Assembly: GCA_029263895.1 (NCBI GenBank)
Contig: JARIDO010000035.1
Coordinates: forward strand, 244,978 to 308,977
Source of the DNA: Sporosarcina sp.
Lineage (GTDB): Bacteria; Bacillota; Bacilli; Bacillales_A; Planococcaceae
Direction of reading: 5' to 3'
Length of the DNA stretch: 64,000 bases
Shown here: piece after piece, positions 37,542-46,244 of the stretch
Layout: each line of letters opens with the position of its first letter
Position numbering within the stretch: the first letter of the stretch is position 1
Notes under the pieces: generated by a model
Told to the model about the DNA's origin: nothing
Seen by the model: only the letters and a program-made list of their open reading frames with translations
The model's database searches: none
Position numbers and translations under genes: made by a program

Positions 37542-37994
37542 TTAGTAGTCAACAGTAAAGCACCGCCTTCTACTAGATTCAAAGAATATCAAATCCCTTT
37601 TTTGTAAATAGAAATTCCTATTACTTGTAAATAAAGTGTTTTTAATGATCATAATTGCAAGCATTATACCTGATACCCTTTTGAAATAAAAAACCATCTT
37701 ATCCATCAAACCTCGAAAAATCACGTTGGCATTGTTGAGCGTATCATCCAATTGTCGAAATGTCACTTCTGAACACATTAAATTTAGTACAACTTTTCTA
37801 TCATTTTTCAAAAGTATAGATAGTCTTAATGAACTCATTTCTCCTAATTCACTATTTCGAACCATAGTAAAATGAATCTTGAACAAATATAGTAATCCAT
37901 TTTTCTTATGCAACTTAGCATCATTTTTAAAATGCTTCGATAGCTTTTTCAAAAGTACAGGTAAATCAATGAATTGAGCTGCGCTATTTTTCAT
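37542..37994 (-). CDS. Unrecognised basic protein, 150 residues, upstream of radC
   Basis: I do not recognise a family. The ATG is preceded by AAAGGGGGAG, a strong ribosome-binding site, and the frame stays open for 150 codons between two conserved genes, ending 13 bp before radC, which supports it being real. The product is basic, with Lys/Arg spread throughout (LLKKLSKHFKNDAKLHKK near the N-terminus, SSRRRCFTVDY at the end), and has one hydrophobic stretch near 110-125 (GIMLAIMIIKNTLF), perhaps a membrane segment. The ribosome-binding site lies in a hairpin. It occupies the place of maf in B. subtilis but shows no Maf motif. It could also be a decayed gene. Confidence 0.5.
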   Translation of the reverse strand: MKNSAAQFIDLPVLLKKLSKHFKNDAKLHKKNGLLYLFKIHFTMVRNSELGEMSSLRLSILLKNDRKVVLNLMCSEVTFRQLDDTLNNANVIFRGLMDKMVFYFKRVSGIMLAIMIIKNTLFTSNRNFYLQKRDLIFFESSRRRCFTVDY

Positions 37995-38005
37995 TTTCAC
38001 TCCCC

Positions 38006-38028
38006 CTTTCAAGCATCATACTTGAAAG
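38006..38028 (-). promoter_or_regulatory. Hairpin overlapping the ribosome-binding site of the unknown 150-residue gene
   Basis: CTTTCAAG (38006-38013) and CTTGAAAG (38021-38028) form a perfect 8-bp stem with a 7-nt loop. The minus-strand 3' arm CTTGAAAG runs into the Shine-Dalgarno GAAAGGGGG, so folding would hide it. A regulatory role is inference. Confidence 0.45.
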
Positions 38029-38088
38029 CACAAGTTGTGAAAATTGATGCTAATCTCGAACAACTTCATTTTAACCTGAAAAATCGAC

Positions 38089-38751
38089 TCAAAACGAAAT
38101 TTTCACACACTTGTCTGTATGCGTGTATTGGGATAATAAATGAAGCCTTATGATTTTTAAATCATCTGTAAAAGCGGTGATTGCCGTAATATTCTTTATG
38201 AATTCTACAGATTTATCTTTTCCATCACCTTTTTTTTCATCTGTATTTTGAGTTGCTAACATTTTTATTTTGGCTACTTCTGTCTCTTTTAGCACTTCAT
38301 TCAGACCGCCAATACCTGCAGATGCACAGGCTGATGAATCAGCTAGGAATTCTTTTCGATACGTACCTTCATCTTCACTAACCTCTATTTCCAGTGGATT
38401 AATGGCGACTGCAGACCATACGTAATATTGGTCAACTACCTGAATCGTTGCTGCTTTTACAAGAGCAGGATCTTGGGCGATAAATGTTGAAGCAGCTTCT
38501 ACTGTTGAGAATGCGCCATGTTGTTTTGCGAATAATTTAATGGACTGCTCTCCATCTGACGCTATAGGTTTTTCATCAACACTAGGACCAGATGTCGGTA
38601 TTTCTTTAGGTCCTTTTGAATCAGCAACTTTTGCGTTCGTAGCTGTTAATAACAATCCTATGATCACCACGGCCGCCACACCAATAAAAACACCGTTAAT
38701 GACAGCCATGGCTATTGTCCCCCTAGAATACTTTTTACCTACCCTCATCAT
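38089..38751 (-). CDS. SPOR-domain membrane protein, SpoIIB-like
   Basis: A 220-residue protein with one N-terminal transmembrane helix (about 12-36) and an extracytoplasmic region containing a SPOR-like peptidoglycan-binding repeat (IKLFAKQHGAFSTVEAAS ... YYVWSAVA, about 70-118). The segment RKEFLADSSACASAGI resembles SpoIIB. SpoIIB helps septal wall dissolution and engulfment in B. subtilis, where it lies next to comC as here. It is shorter than B. subtilis SpoIIB (332 residues, recalled), with little cytoplasmic N-terminal part. GAGGTGAG precedes tandem ATG codons. Confidence 0.75.
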   Translation of the reverse strand: MMRVGKKYSRGTIAMAVINGVFIGVAAVVIIGLLLTATNAKVADSKGPKEIPTSGPSVDEKPIASDGEQSIKLFAKQHGAFSTVEAASTFIAQDPALVKAATIQVVDQYYVWSAVAINPLEIEVSEDEGTYRKEFLADSSACASAGIGGLNEVLKETEVAKIKMLATQNTDEKKGDGKDKSVEFIKNITAITAFTDDLKIIRLHLLSQYTHTDKCVKISF

Positions 38752-38796
38752 TGCTCACCTCATTTTTACTAACCGTAGCAGATATAAATTGAAAAA

Positions 38797-38821
38797 GAAC
38801 AAGACTCTTGTCGTCTTGTTC
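38797..38821 (-). terminator. Terminator of comC
   Basis: Perfect stem GAACAAGAC / GTCTTGTTC followed by TTTTTCAAT on the minus strand, 16 bp past comC. Confidence 0.85.
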
Positions 38822-38837
38822 AAATAAATATTTAGAC

Positions 38838-39593
38838 TTAATAAAACATATTTCCATACCAAACGACAATTTGATTTCCCCAAAAGTATGAAACGATTGA
38901 GCCAACAGCAATTGAAGGACCAAATGGTATAGGTGTCTTATTCGATTGCTTTGTGGAAATCATCACAATAAACCCAACAACAGATCCTATTAATGCCGCA
39001 AGAAAAAGCATTAAGAAGGTATTCGCTATTCCTAGCACTAAACCTAAAACAAACACTAGTTTAATATCCCCTCCGCCAATCCCCCCCTGAGAAATAACCG
39101 CAAGTAAATAAAGAAAACTAAATCCAAGGAGCGCCGCTATAAGACTTTCCCACCAAGGATCTAATTGACTAAACAACCTCATTAGAAACAAAGCAATTGC
39201 AAAAGGTAACAAAATTCGATCTGGTATTAACATTTGAGTCATATCAGACACAAAAATAATCATTAACAATGACACAAATAATATTGCGACAATTAACTCT
39301 ACATGTAAACCTAACTTGTAAAAAGCAAAAGAAAATAATACTGCCGTTGCAAATTCCACGAAAGGATAGAGTAAACTAATCTTCGTATTGCAGTTCCGAC
39401 ACTTGCCACCTAAAAACACATATGAAACTAGTGGAACAAGTTCTAAAAACGTTAACTTTCTATGACAAGCTGAGCATTCAGATGATGGCGATACGATTGA
39501 CTTATTCTGAGGTATCCTCAAACCAACAACATTAAAAAAAGATCCAAAAATAAGACCATAACAAAAAAATATAACTGTACCTACTAATTGCAT
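38838..39593 (-). CDS. comC: Type 4 prepilin peptidase/methyltransferase ComC
   Basis: Membrane aspartic protease that processes competence pseudopilins. The 251-residue protein has the N-terminal domain with two zinc-type CxxC pairs (CSACHRK, CRNCNTK), about seven transmembrane helices, and both catalytic Asp sites: SDMTQMLIPDRI (near 120) and GGGDIKLV (near 180). GGAAGGGG precedes the ATG. Position beside the SpoIIB-like gene matches B. subtilis comC-spoIIB. Competence is therefore possible, but no pilin genes are in this window. Confidence 0.94.
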   Translation of the reverse strand: MQLVGTVIFFCYGLIFGSFFNVVGLRIPQNKSIVSPSSECSACHRKLTFLELVPLVSYVFLGGKCRNCNTKISLLYPFVEFATAVLFSFAFYKLGLHVELIVAILFVSLLMIIFVSDMTQMLIPDRILLPFAIALFLMRLFSQLDPWWESLIAALLGFSFLYLLAVISQGGIGGGDIKLVFVLGLVLGIANTFLMLFLAALIGSVVGFIVMISTKQSNKTPIPFGPSIAVGSIVSYFWGNQIVVWYGNMFY

Positions 39594-39679
39594 ACTGTAC
39601 CCCTTCCAAATTAATTTGTTATGGGAACTCGATTCACACGTTAGTTCAAACGTACAATTATTTTAATAAGTAAGGGAAC

Positions 39680-41410
39680 TTAAAATGACTCCACGTTTTG
39701 AGGGTCAAAAACCCCAACACGATTTCTTCCTGATTGTTTGCCACCAATGTACATCGCGATATCCGAATTTCTTAGTAAATCTTTCGCATCTATCGCATCA
39801 TCTGGAACAGCAGCGACACCTAAGCTTAAAGTGATATTAACATCAACCGGCGTCCTAGTTTCCGATAAATCTGGAATAATTCTAAATGGCTGCTGTTCAA
39901 CTTTACTCCGAATCATTTCCGCTATTAAAACTGCTTCATATTTAGCGTTATTAGGTAAGATGAAGACAAATTCCTCACCACCATATCTTGCTAATGTAAC
40001 TCCAGGTTCTACAAATCCCTTTAACAATTCAGCAATCATGCACAAAATATCATTTCCACTTTGATGCCCGTAAGAGTCATTGATTGCTTTAAAATGATCA
40101 ATATCCAACATAATCATTGATAAATAACGAATTTCACCTCTTTGATAGCGAATCATCTCTTCATCTAGTTTCGTCTCCAAACGGCGAAAATTCGCTAACT
40201 TTGTTAATGCACATGTCTCACTTTTAATAACGGTGTTCTCATAGAATCGCGCCTTTACGAGTGATGTAGCCAAATAACCACACAAAACATCTAGTATATC
40301 CTTCTCGAATGGTTGGAATATATTCTTTTTTTCAGAAGTGAGTATTAGAAAACCTTCTGTAACGCCTTCTCGAATAATTGGGGAAGTGACAACACTTTCA
40401 ACGTCTGGTGAAAAATGAATATATTTTAATCCAATAGTTTCTTTTTCAGTCGCAAAAATCCGCGTGTTATGAAGATCAAGTCCATCATCGATATATTTAA
40501 TTTGCGGAATCGTTGTTTGTTTTACTTCTTTGGAGATCACATTATTTTCCGAACATAGGAGATTTATTAATTTCTTTTGCTCAGCAAAATCAATGATATA
40601 AGCTTCTTTATAAGAAATAACATCTTTTAAATTGTATAGAAAGGACTCGAGTACGTCCTGGAAACCAAGATTATCTGCGAGTTTATGTCCTAAAACTGTA
40701 GCAGAAGACAATTTATTTTTTAAATTATTAGATGTATTATAACGTCTCGTTAAAACTAAAAAAAGTAGAAATGGAATACCAATTAATAAGACTGCTTGAA
40801 TGCCAAATGTTTCACTTAAGAAATATAAAGAGATACTGAAAGGAAATAGCAATAATGTAATCACAACTTCCCAAATAATCTCTTTCTCAATCCAAACAAA
40901 TTGTCCCGTTTGGAAATATAAATAAATTTGCATTAAAAAGTTATTGATAGAAGTGTACGTAAAAGCATAAACAATTCCTATTAAACCAATTTGAGCGATA
41001 TCCATCGAACCAATCGCCCCTCCTAAACTATGAAAGACAAATGCACTCCCAACAGAAACGACAGAGAAAATCGAAGAGTTAATAAAAAAACGATTAAATA
41101 AATTCATATTTGATTTGTCACTTAGTAAAAGTACTATCATTGCAAATTGCATCAATATAAACTCTGTTAAAAGACCATATTGAAAAAAAACTGTAAAGAT
41201 AATCCATCGTTCCATTGAAACGATAGAGTTTTGAAATTTCATAGGTAACAACATCGTTAAACTTAGTAATACAATTAGAATGACTATATTGCCTATGCTC
41301 ACAGGGAGAATAGGAAAATAAAAATAAGCTACATAAAAAACGGGTGGAAATGTGAACAACCAAAATATAAACATCATAAGATTTAATCGTTTTTCATTGA
41401 TCACCCACAT
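39680..41410 (-). CDS. Membrane GAF-GGDEF diguanylate cyclase (paralogue 1)
   Basis: Predicted cyclic-di-GMP synthase. The 576-residue protein has about seven N-terminal transmembrane helices (1-230), a GAF-like sensor domain (about 250-390) and a C-terminal GGDEF domain with the active-site motif GGEEF at 477-481 and LDIDHFKAINDSYGH. There is no RxxD five residues upstream (EPGVTLARYGGEEF), so the product-inhibition I-site is missing. The next gene is a clear paralogue, 17 bp away. ATG or a GTG two codons later is the start. Neither gene belongs to the B. subtilis comC-folC neighbourhood. Confidence 0.88.
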   Translation of the reverse strand: MWVINEKRLNLMMFIFWLFTFPPVFYVAYFYFPILPVSIGNIVILIVLLSLTMLLPMKFQNSIVSMERWIIFTVFFQYGLLTEFILMQFAMIVLLLSDKSNMNLFNRFFINSSIFSVVSVGSAFVFHSLGGAIGSMDIAQIGLIGIVYAFTYTSINNFLMQIYLYFQTGQFVWIEKEIIWEVVITLLLFPFSISLYFLSETFGIQAVLLIGIPFLLFLVLTRRYNTSNNLKNKLSSATVLGHKLADNLGFQDVLESFLYNLKDVISYKEAYIIDFAEQKKLINLLCSENNVISKEVKQTTIPQIKYIDDGLDLHNTRIFATEKETIGLKYIHFSPDVESVVTSPIIREGVTEGFLILTSEKKNIFQPFEKDILDVLCGYLATSLVKARFYENTVIKSETCALTKLANFRRLETKLDEEMIRYQRGEIRYLSMIMLDIDHFKAINDSYGHQSGNDILCMIAELLKGFVEPGVTLARYGGEEFVFILPNNAKYEAVLIAEMIRSKVEQQPFRIIPDLSETRTPVDVNITLSLGVAAVPDDAIDAKDLLRNSDIAMYIGGKQSGRNRVGVFDPQNVESF

Positions 41411-41427
41411 CCACCCCCACTTATCGT

Positions 41428-43131
41428 TTACTTAATATATTCTGCTACTCTATTTCTACCTTCTTGTTTAGCACCTATATATAAAGCTCGATCTGCATTT
41501 CTGAGTAAAGTCATTGCATCATCAGTGTCATCAGGAGCCGTCGATACTCCAATACTAGACGTGATAGAAACATCCAATATGTTATTGATTTTTATGAGAT
41601 TAGGTCGAACTTTAAAAACACTTTCACTTATGTGTAAACGAATTTGCTCGGCTAAGCAAAAAGCTTCAGACTTTTGCATTTCCGGCAATATAACTACGAA
41701 CTCTTCTCCTCCATACCTACCTAATATCGAATTCTCAGGTAATGCTTTCTGTAGTAATGCAGCTAATTGTTTAAGAATATCGTTGCCACTTTCATGACCA
41801 TATGTATCATTTACATTTTTAAAATGATCAATATCAAGCATGATGACCGAAAGACTAGATGTTAAATTTTTGTGCAAGCGCTCCATTTCATATGTTAATT
41901 TCTCTTCTAATGAACGATAATTATATAACTTTGTAAGTGCACATCGTTCACTTTTAATCACCGTTTCTTCCATATAGCGTGATTTCTCAACAGAAACAGT
42001 AAAGTATGAACAAAGTAGGTCTAAAATTTGTAGCTGATACTCCCTAAAAGCTGTTTTTTTTCTTGATCCAAGTAAGAGTACAGCTTCAATTTTCCGATTC
42101 CGAGTAATCGGAACACATAAAACACTTTCCATTTCGTCTGGTGTATAGAACTTTGAGAGTTGTTCCCATTCCATACGGTTGGAGTAAATAATTGGTTCAT
42201 TTTTCTCTAGCACAGACCCTGCAACCCCTTGTCCCGGTTTCATTGGAGTGACATCTAGTGAAACTAACTCCCCGTTCTCACAAGCCTGTAATAATTTCAA
42301 CAACTCATCATTATAGTCAAAAAGATAAGCAAAATCTGCACTGAACATTTCATTTGCTTTTAACACAAATTGATCAATGACTTCCTTCTCGGTTTTTAAA
42401 ACGGACAGATTCGAACCAATCTCTCCTGCTTGTTGAAGTAAAACATTCACTTTTTCAGAGTTTTCATAAAGCCTAATTAAAAACGTAATACAAAAAAACG
42501 GAAACCCTAATAATAGGAAAGCAGTAGGCCCTATAATTTGAATTAAAAAGTATAAAGATAAAGAAAGCGGAATACAGACAATAATAATATAGTAATCCAT
42601 CAACCTTTCTCTTCGAACAAATGGTGACTCAAACTTTTTGTATAAAATGAAAGTTCTTAAAGCCACATCATTTAAAATGGTATGGGTTAGTTGATAGAAG
42701 AGAACTCCTAAAATCATTTGCCAAAAATTCATCGACCCTACTTCCCCACCCGCGAATCGGAATGCGACAGCAGCAAAAAACGATAAACTAAAAAAAAGAG
42801 TTGAATTAAAAAAGAAACGATTTATAATCGGCATCTTAGTTTTAAAAGAAAACAAAGATGCAGTAATCGCTATTTGCATAACCATTATTTCAGCAAATAT
42901 ACCGTACATTAGAAAAACAGGTACGGTCACCCACATTACTAGAAATACAGGTTTCCCTTTTCGTCTTATAGGAAAATATATTGTTAGAAAGGCCAATATA
43001 GAAAATATAATAAAATGAAAGAAACTTATTTCTCTTTGGGGATAAAGCGTGTAAATGTAGATTGAGCCTATTGGGACGATTGTTAACCATATAATGAAAG
43101 AGCGTAAGGTTGAGCTATTTACAATACTCAT
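41428..43131 (-). CDS. Membrane GAF-GGDEF diguanylate cyclase (paralogue 2)
   Basis: A 567-residue homologue of the preceding-in-coordinate gene: seven or so transmembrane helices (1-225), GAF domain (about 245-385, MKPGQGVAGSVLEKNEPI), then GGDEF with GGEEF at 474-478 and LDIDHFKNVNDTYGH. The I-site RxxD is absent (PENSILGRYGGEEF). The two genes share ALTKL, the DIDHFK block and RNRV ends, consistent with tandem duplication, but sensor halves differ more. It is transcribed first (minus strand), 101 bp after folC's stop. Confidence 0.88.
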   Translation of the reverse strand: MSIVNSSTLRSFIIWLTIVPIGSIYIYTLYPQREISFFHFIIFSILAFLTIYFPIRRKGKPVFLVMWVTVPVFLMYGIFAEIMVMQIAITASLFSFKTKMPIINRFFFNSTLFFSLSFFAAVAFRFAGGEVGSMNFWQMILGVLFYQLTHTILNDVALRTFILYKKFESPFVRRERLMDYYIIIVCIPLSLSLYFLIQIIGPTAFLLLGFPFFCITFLIRLYENSEKVNVLLQQAGEIGSNLSVLKTEKEVIDQFVLKANEMFSADFAYLFDYNDELLKLLQACENGELVSLDVTPMKPGQGVAGSVLEKNEPIIYSNRMEWEQLSKFYTPDEMESVLCVPITRNRKIEAVLLLGSRKKTAFREYQLQILDLLCSYFTVSVEKSRYMEETVIKSERCALTKLYNYRSLEEKLTYEMERLHKNLTSSLSVIMLDIDHFKNVNDTYGHESGNDILKQLAALLQKALPENSILGRYGGEEFVVILPEMQKSEAFCLAEQIRLHISESVFKVRPNLIKINNILDVSITSSIGVSTAPDDTDDAMTLLRNADRALYIGAKQEGRNRVAEYIK

Positions 43132-43232
43132 CTAGCAATTCACTCCCAATTTAATAGTTCAGAATAGACAGATTTATCTAACGTCCTATTTATAATAGCA
43201 TAAAGCATACTTAAATAACTACAAAAAAACAT

Positions 43233-44462
43233 TTATTTTTCATATAATTGATACTTAAGTCCCTCCAATAAATATAAAGAACCCGTGACTATAATCTTCC
43301 TGTCATTTCTTTTAACTAGTATTATAGTACCATTTTTTGTTATTGTCACGCTTTTCTTTTCGTGCTTACATAACTCTAAAAGCTTTTCAGCTGACTCTGC
43401 TTGTCGATGATCAAATGTTAAAAATGAAAATGAGTTTGCAACTGGATAGAGTTCTTCTAACATCTTCACAATGTCCTTCCCCTGAATAACACCAATATAA
43501 AAATCTACTTTTTCACCCGGGAATTCGTTTTCTATCGTTTTAGCCAAAGCCTTTGCAGCAGCTGGATTATGTGCTCCATCTACGAATACATTAGGTAATA
43601 CTTCTTGAAAACGATGCTCCATCGTTGCGTTCGCTATTCCACTAATAATTGAAGAGTCGTCTAAATCTATTCCAATCGCTAATAGCGCTTCAAGCCCAAC
43701 AGCAGCATTAACCGCTTGATGTGGCCCTTTCATACATCTACTATCAAAAACAAGATTTCTAATCCCTGAAAATGTTTCAGGATTACTTGAACTGATTGAG
43801 TAATCTATTCCATATGTATAACAAGCACTGCTTTGTTTTTCTGCAACATTTTGGATAACATTAAGTGCTTCTTTCGGAATTTTACCAACTACTACAGGAG
43901 TACCTCTTTTAATAATACCTGCCTTATGTTTCGCAATTTCCGCAATTGTTGTTCCTAAATACTGTGTATGTTCAATTGAAATAGTAGTTATGATGGAAAC
44001 AAGGGGTTCTACAACATTTGTACTATCAAAAGTCCCACCCATTCCTGTTTCCACTATAATATAATCCAATTCCAAATTTCTAAACGTACAAAAAGCCGCC
44101 ACTGTTAGCAATTCAAAATTTGTCAGAAGTCCACTAATACCAGCAAATTTCATTTCTTCAAACGCTAGATTTAATTCGCTCCCAGTTACGGATCTTTTAT
44201 TTAAACGAATTTGATCATGAATATCATGAATCGCAGGAGAAGTAAAAACGCCTGTCGAATACCCTTGTTCTTGAAGGATAGATTCTATAAATGCGATCGT
44301 AGAGCCTTTTCCATTGGTTCCTGCCACATGGATAATTTTTAAATCTTTTTCTGGATTATTCAACATTGAAAGTGCTTGTTGAATAGCTTCAAGACCAGGT
44401 TTTATATCATCTTCGCTTGCAATCGACCATTTCTTTTTATATTCATCTAATTTGGGAATCAT
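43233..44462 (-). CDS. folC: Folylpolyglutamate synthase / dihydrofolate synthase
   Basis: Mur-ligase-family enzyme adding glutamate to folates. From the ATG chosen there are 409 residues, with the P-loop HVAGTNGKGSTIAFIESIL (about 40-58), VETGMGGTFDSTNVV, and DGAHNPAAAKAL near 300. GGAGGG precedes the ATG; an upstream in-frame start would overlap the divergent ATP-grasp gene. In B. subtilis folC directly follows valS; here two divergent genes have been inserted. Confidence 0.95.
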   Translation of the reverse strand: MIPKLDEYKKKWSIASEDDIKPGLEAIQQALSMLNNPEKDLKIIHVAGTNGKGSTIAFIESILQEQGYSTGVFTSPAIHDIHDQIRLNKRSVTGSELNLAFEEMKFAGISGLLTNFELLTVAAFCTFRNLELDYIIVETGMGGTFDSTNVVEPLVSIITTISIEHTQYLGTTIAEIAKHKAGIIKRGTPVVVGKIPKEALNVIQNVAEKQSSACYTYGIDYSISSSNPETFSGIRNLVFDSRCMKGPHQAVNAAVGLEALLAIGIDLDDSSIISGIANATMEHRFQEVLPNVFVDGAHNPAAAKALAKTIENEFPGEKVDFYIGVIQGKDIVKMLEELYPVANSFSFLTFDHRQAESAEKLLELCKHEKKSVTITKNGTIILVKRNDRKIIVTGSLYLLEGLKYQLYEK

Positions 44463-44523
44463 CGTGGCCCTCCATATGATAGAATTATGTATTAAAAGTA
44501 TATCATGGTCGGAGGCAAACAAT

Positions 44524-45390
44524 ATGAAACGATGCTGGGTAATTTATAATGGCAGTTTGACAAGTGATAAGTTTAAGGATCAAGCCATCTTAGTACAAGA
44601 AGCAGCACAGCGAGTCGGCCTCAATGCCGATGTAATAAAAAACTACGAAGTAATGATGAATCTCGCTACCCCTTTACATAACACGCCTGACTTTGTCGTA
44701 TTTTTAGACAAAGACATTCTGTTAGCTGAATATCTCAAAAACTGTGGTATACCGGTTTTTAATGACCCGAACGTCATCGAAACATGCGATAACAAAGCTA
44801 AACAATATATTCAACTTGCCAAAAACAATATTCCAATGCCCCATACAATTTTGGCTCCTAAAGTATATCCTTCTTTCTCTATCCGACATTCAAACTATTA
44901 TGAACAGGTTTTAGCTAAACTTGGATTACCTCTAATTATAAAAGAGGCACATGGTTCATTTGGTATGAAAGTCTATTTAATTAAAAGCGAAGAACAATTC
45001 TACGACAAAGTCGATTCACTGCGAGGCGTCGATTTTGTATTCCAACAATTCATCTCCTCTAGTTTCGGAAGAGATATCCGCGTCAATATTGTAGGCGATA
45101 AAGTCGTAGCTGCAATGTTTCGTCATTCAGAAACTGATTTTCGTGCAAATATAACGAATGGTGCAACAGCGAAACAAATTGAACTAACATCCGCACAAAA
45201 AGACCTAGCAATAAATGCAGCTAGAGCTGTAGGTGCAGAATTCGCCGGTGTCGATTTATTGTTCGGAGAAAATGAGGAACCTCTTGTTTGTGAAGTGAAT
45301 GGCGCAGCACATATACGAAACATCTATAATGTCACAGGTATTAATGTAGCAGACGCAATGATTGCATATATTTTGGAGAAACTTAAATGA
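44524..45390 (+). CDS. RimK-like ATP-grasp ligase (gene A of tandem pair)
   Basis: A 288-residue ATP-grasp protein. The order of motifs is that of RimK/glutathione-synthetase-like ligases: pre-ATP-grasp Rossmann-like domain (1-95), NKAKQYIQLAKNNIPMP, central LPLIIKEAHGSFGMKVYLI with a mobile glycine loop, FVFQQFI, and metal-binding D244 and CEVNG (E257, N259). All ATP/Mg ligands look intact, so it should join an amino acid or peptide to a carboxylate; the substrate is unknown. GGAGG lies before the ATG. Divergent from folC (61-bp gap). It overlaps the next gene by four bases. Confidence 0.82.
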   Translation: MKRCWVIYNGSLTSDKFKDQAILVQEAAQRVGLNADVIKNYEVMMNLATPLHNTPDFVVFLDKDILLAEYLKNCGIPVFNDPNVIETCDNKAKQYIQLAKNNIPMPHTILAPKVYPSFSIRHSNYYEQVLAKLGLPLIIKEAHGSFGMKVYLIKSEEQFYDKVDSLRGVDFVFQQFISSSFGRDIRVNIVGDKVVAAMFRHSETDFRANITNGATAKQIELTSAQKDLAINAARAVGAEFAGVDLLFGENEEPLVCEVNGAAHIRNIYNVTGINVADAMIAYILEKLK

Positions 45391-46184
45391 ATGGATATAT
45401 CTATTATAGTAAGTTCGATGCAGAACGTAACAAAAGCTTTATAGAAGAATTAATAAGTGAAGCTGCAGCAAAAAATATTGAATTGAAATTACTCTTAAAG
45501 GGTGAAATCCCTTCTAAATCAGCAGATTTCATTATTTTCCGAGACCGTGATTCTGTCCAAGCATCAACATGGGAATCAACTGGCTTTCGCTTATTCAATC
45601 GCGCAGAAGTAAATCGCATCGCGAATAATAAGTTAACAACATTTCAACTATCCAGTGTTTTAGGTGTACCCGCAGTACCGACTAGGAAATTTAAAAATGC
45701 TAGCGATATTACAACATTCCCGTCTGTTCTTAAAACTGTTGATGGACATGGGGGTAATGAAGTTGTTCTATGCTCCTCTAAAGAGGTTGCTAGACATTTC
45801 ACTGCAAAACACCATGAGCATGAACTTATTGTTCAACCATTCATTGAAACGGGCGCTCAAGATGTACGTGTGTTTATGATGGGCTCTGAAGTGCTTGGTG
45901 CCGTCAAACGCACAGGTAACGGTTCTTTCAAGTCTAATTATACGTTAGGTGGTTCCGCAGAAAAATATAAACTGACAGAATGGCAAGAAAAAGTAGCTTG
46001 TAAAATTGCAAAGGCATTAAAAAGTGATTACATAGGCATCGATTTTTTATTGTTACATGATGGCAGTTGGTTATTAAATGAAATTGAAGATCCTGTAGGT
46101 GCGCGGTCATTCTATGCAACACATGAGTTGTCAATTGCTAAAAAGTTAATTGAACATATTCATAGGAAATTGAACTCCATTTGA
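45387..46184 (+). CDS. ATP-grasp protein (gene B of tandem pair), altered metal ligand
   Basis: A 265-residue ATP-grasp protein paralogous to its upstream neighbour, translated by stop-start overlap (ATGA). Shared order: N-terminal domain, NKLTTFQLSSVLGVPAVPT, FPSVLKTVDGHGGNEVVL, LIVQPFI, DVRVFM, then D219 and NEIED. Aligning to gene A at equal spacing puts E234 where ATP-grasp enzymes normally have the second metal-binding Asn, so the site is changed. It may be an enzyme with different metal use or a non-catalytic partner. A YheC/YheD-like spore-coat pair is one alternative, but motifs fit RimK better. Confidence 0.78.
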   Translation: MNGYIYYSKFDAERNKSFIEELISEAAAKNIELKLLLKGEIPSKSADFIIFRDRDSVQASTWESTGFRLFNRAEVNRIANNKLTTFQLSSVLGVPAVPTRKFKNASDITTFPSVLKTVDGHGGNEVVLCSSKEVARHFTAKHHEHELIVQPFIETGAQDVRVFMMGSEVLGAVKRTGNGSFKSNYTLGGSAEKYKLTEWQEKVACKIAKALKSDYIGIDFLLLHDGSWLLNEIEDPVGARSFYATHELSIAKKLIEHIHRKLNSI

Positions 46185-46201
46185 AATCTATCACTACACT
46201 A

Positions 46202-46236
46202 AGAAAGCCACTAACATTTTTTGTTAGTGGCTTTCT
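46202..46236. terminator. Bidirectional terminator between the ATP-grasp pair and valS
   Basis: Perfect 14-bp stem AGAAAGCCACTAAC / GTTAGTGGCTTTCT with a T-rich loop and T-tracts on both strands. Confidence 0.92.
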
Positions 46237-46244
46237 CTTTTTGA

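Noticed and set aside
44463..44523. Sigma-K-like CATATGATA in the folC/ATP-grasp divergent gap
   Set aside because: It fits CATANNNTA but no AC is found 16-17 bp upstream, and such a short motif arises easily by chance.
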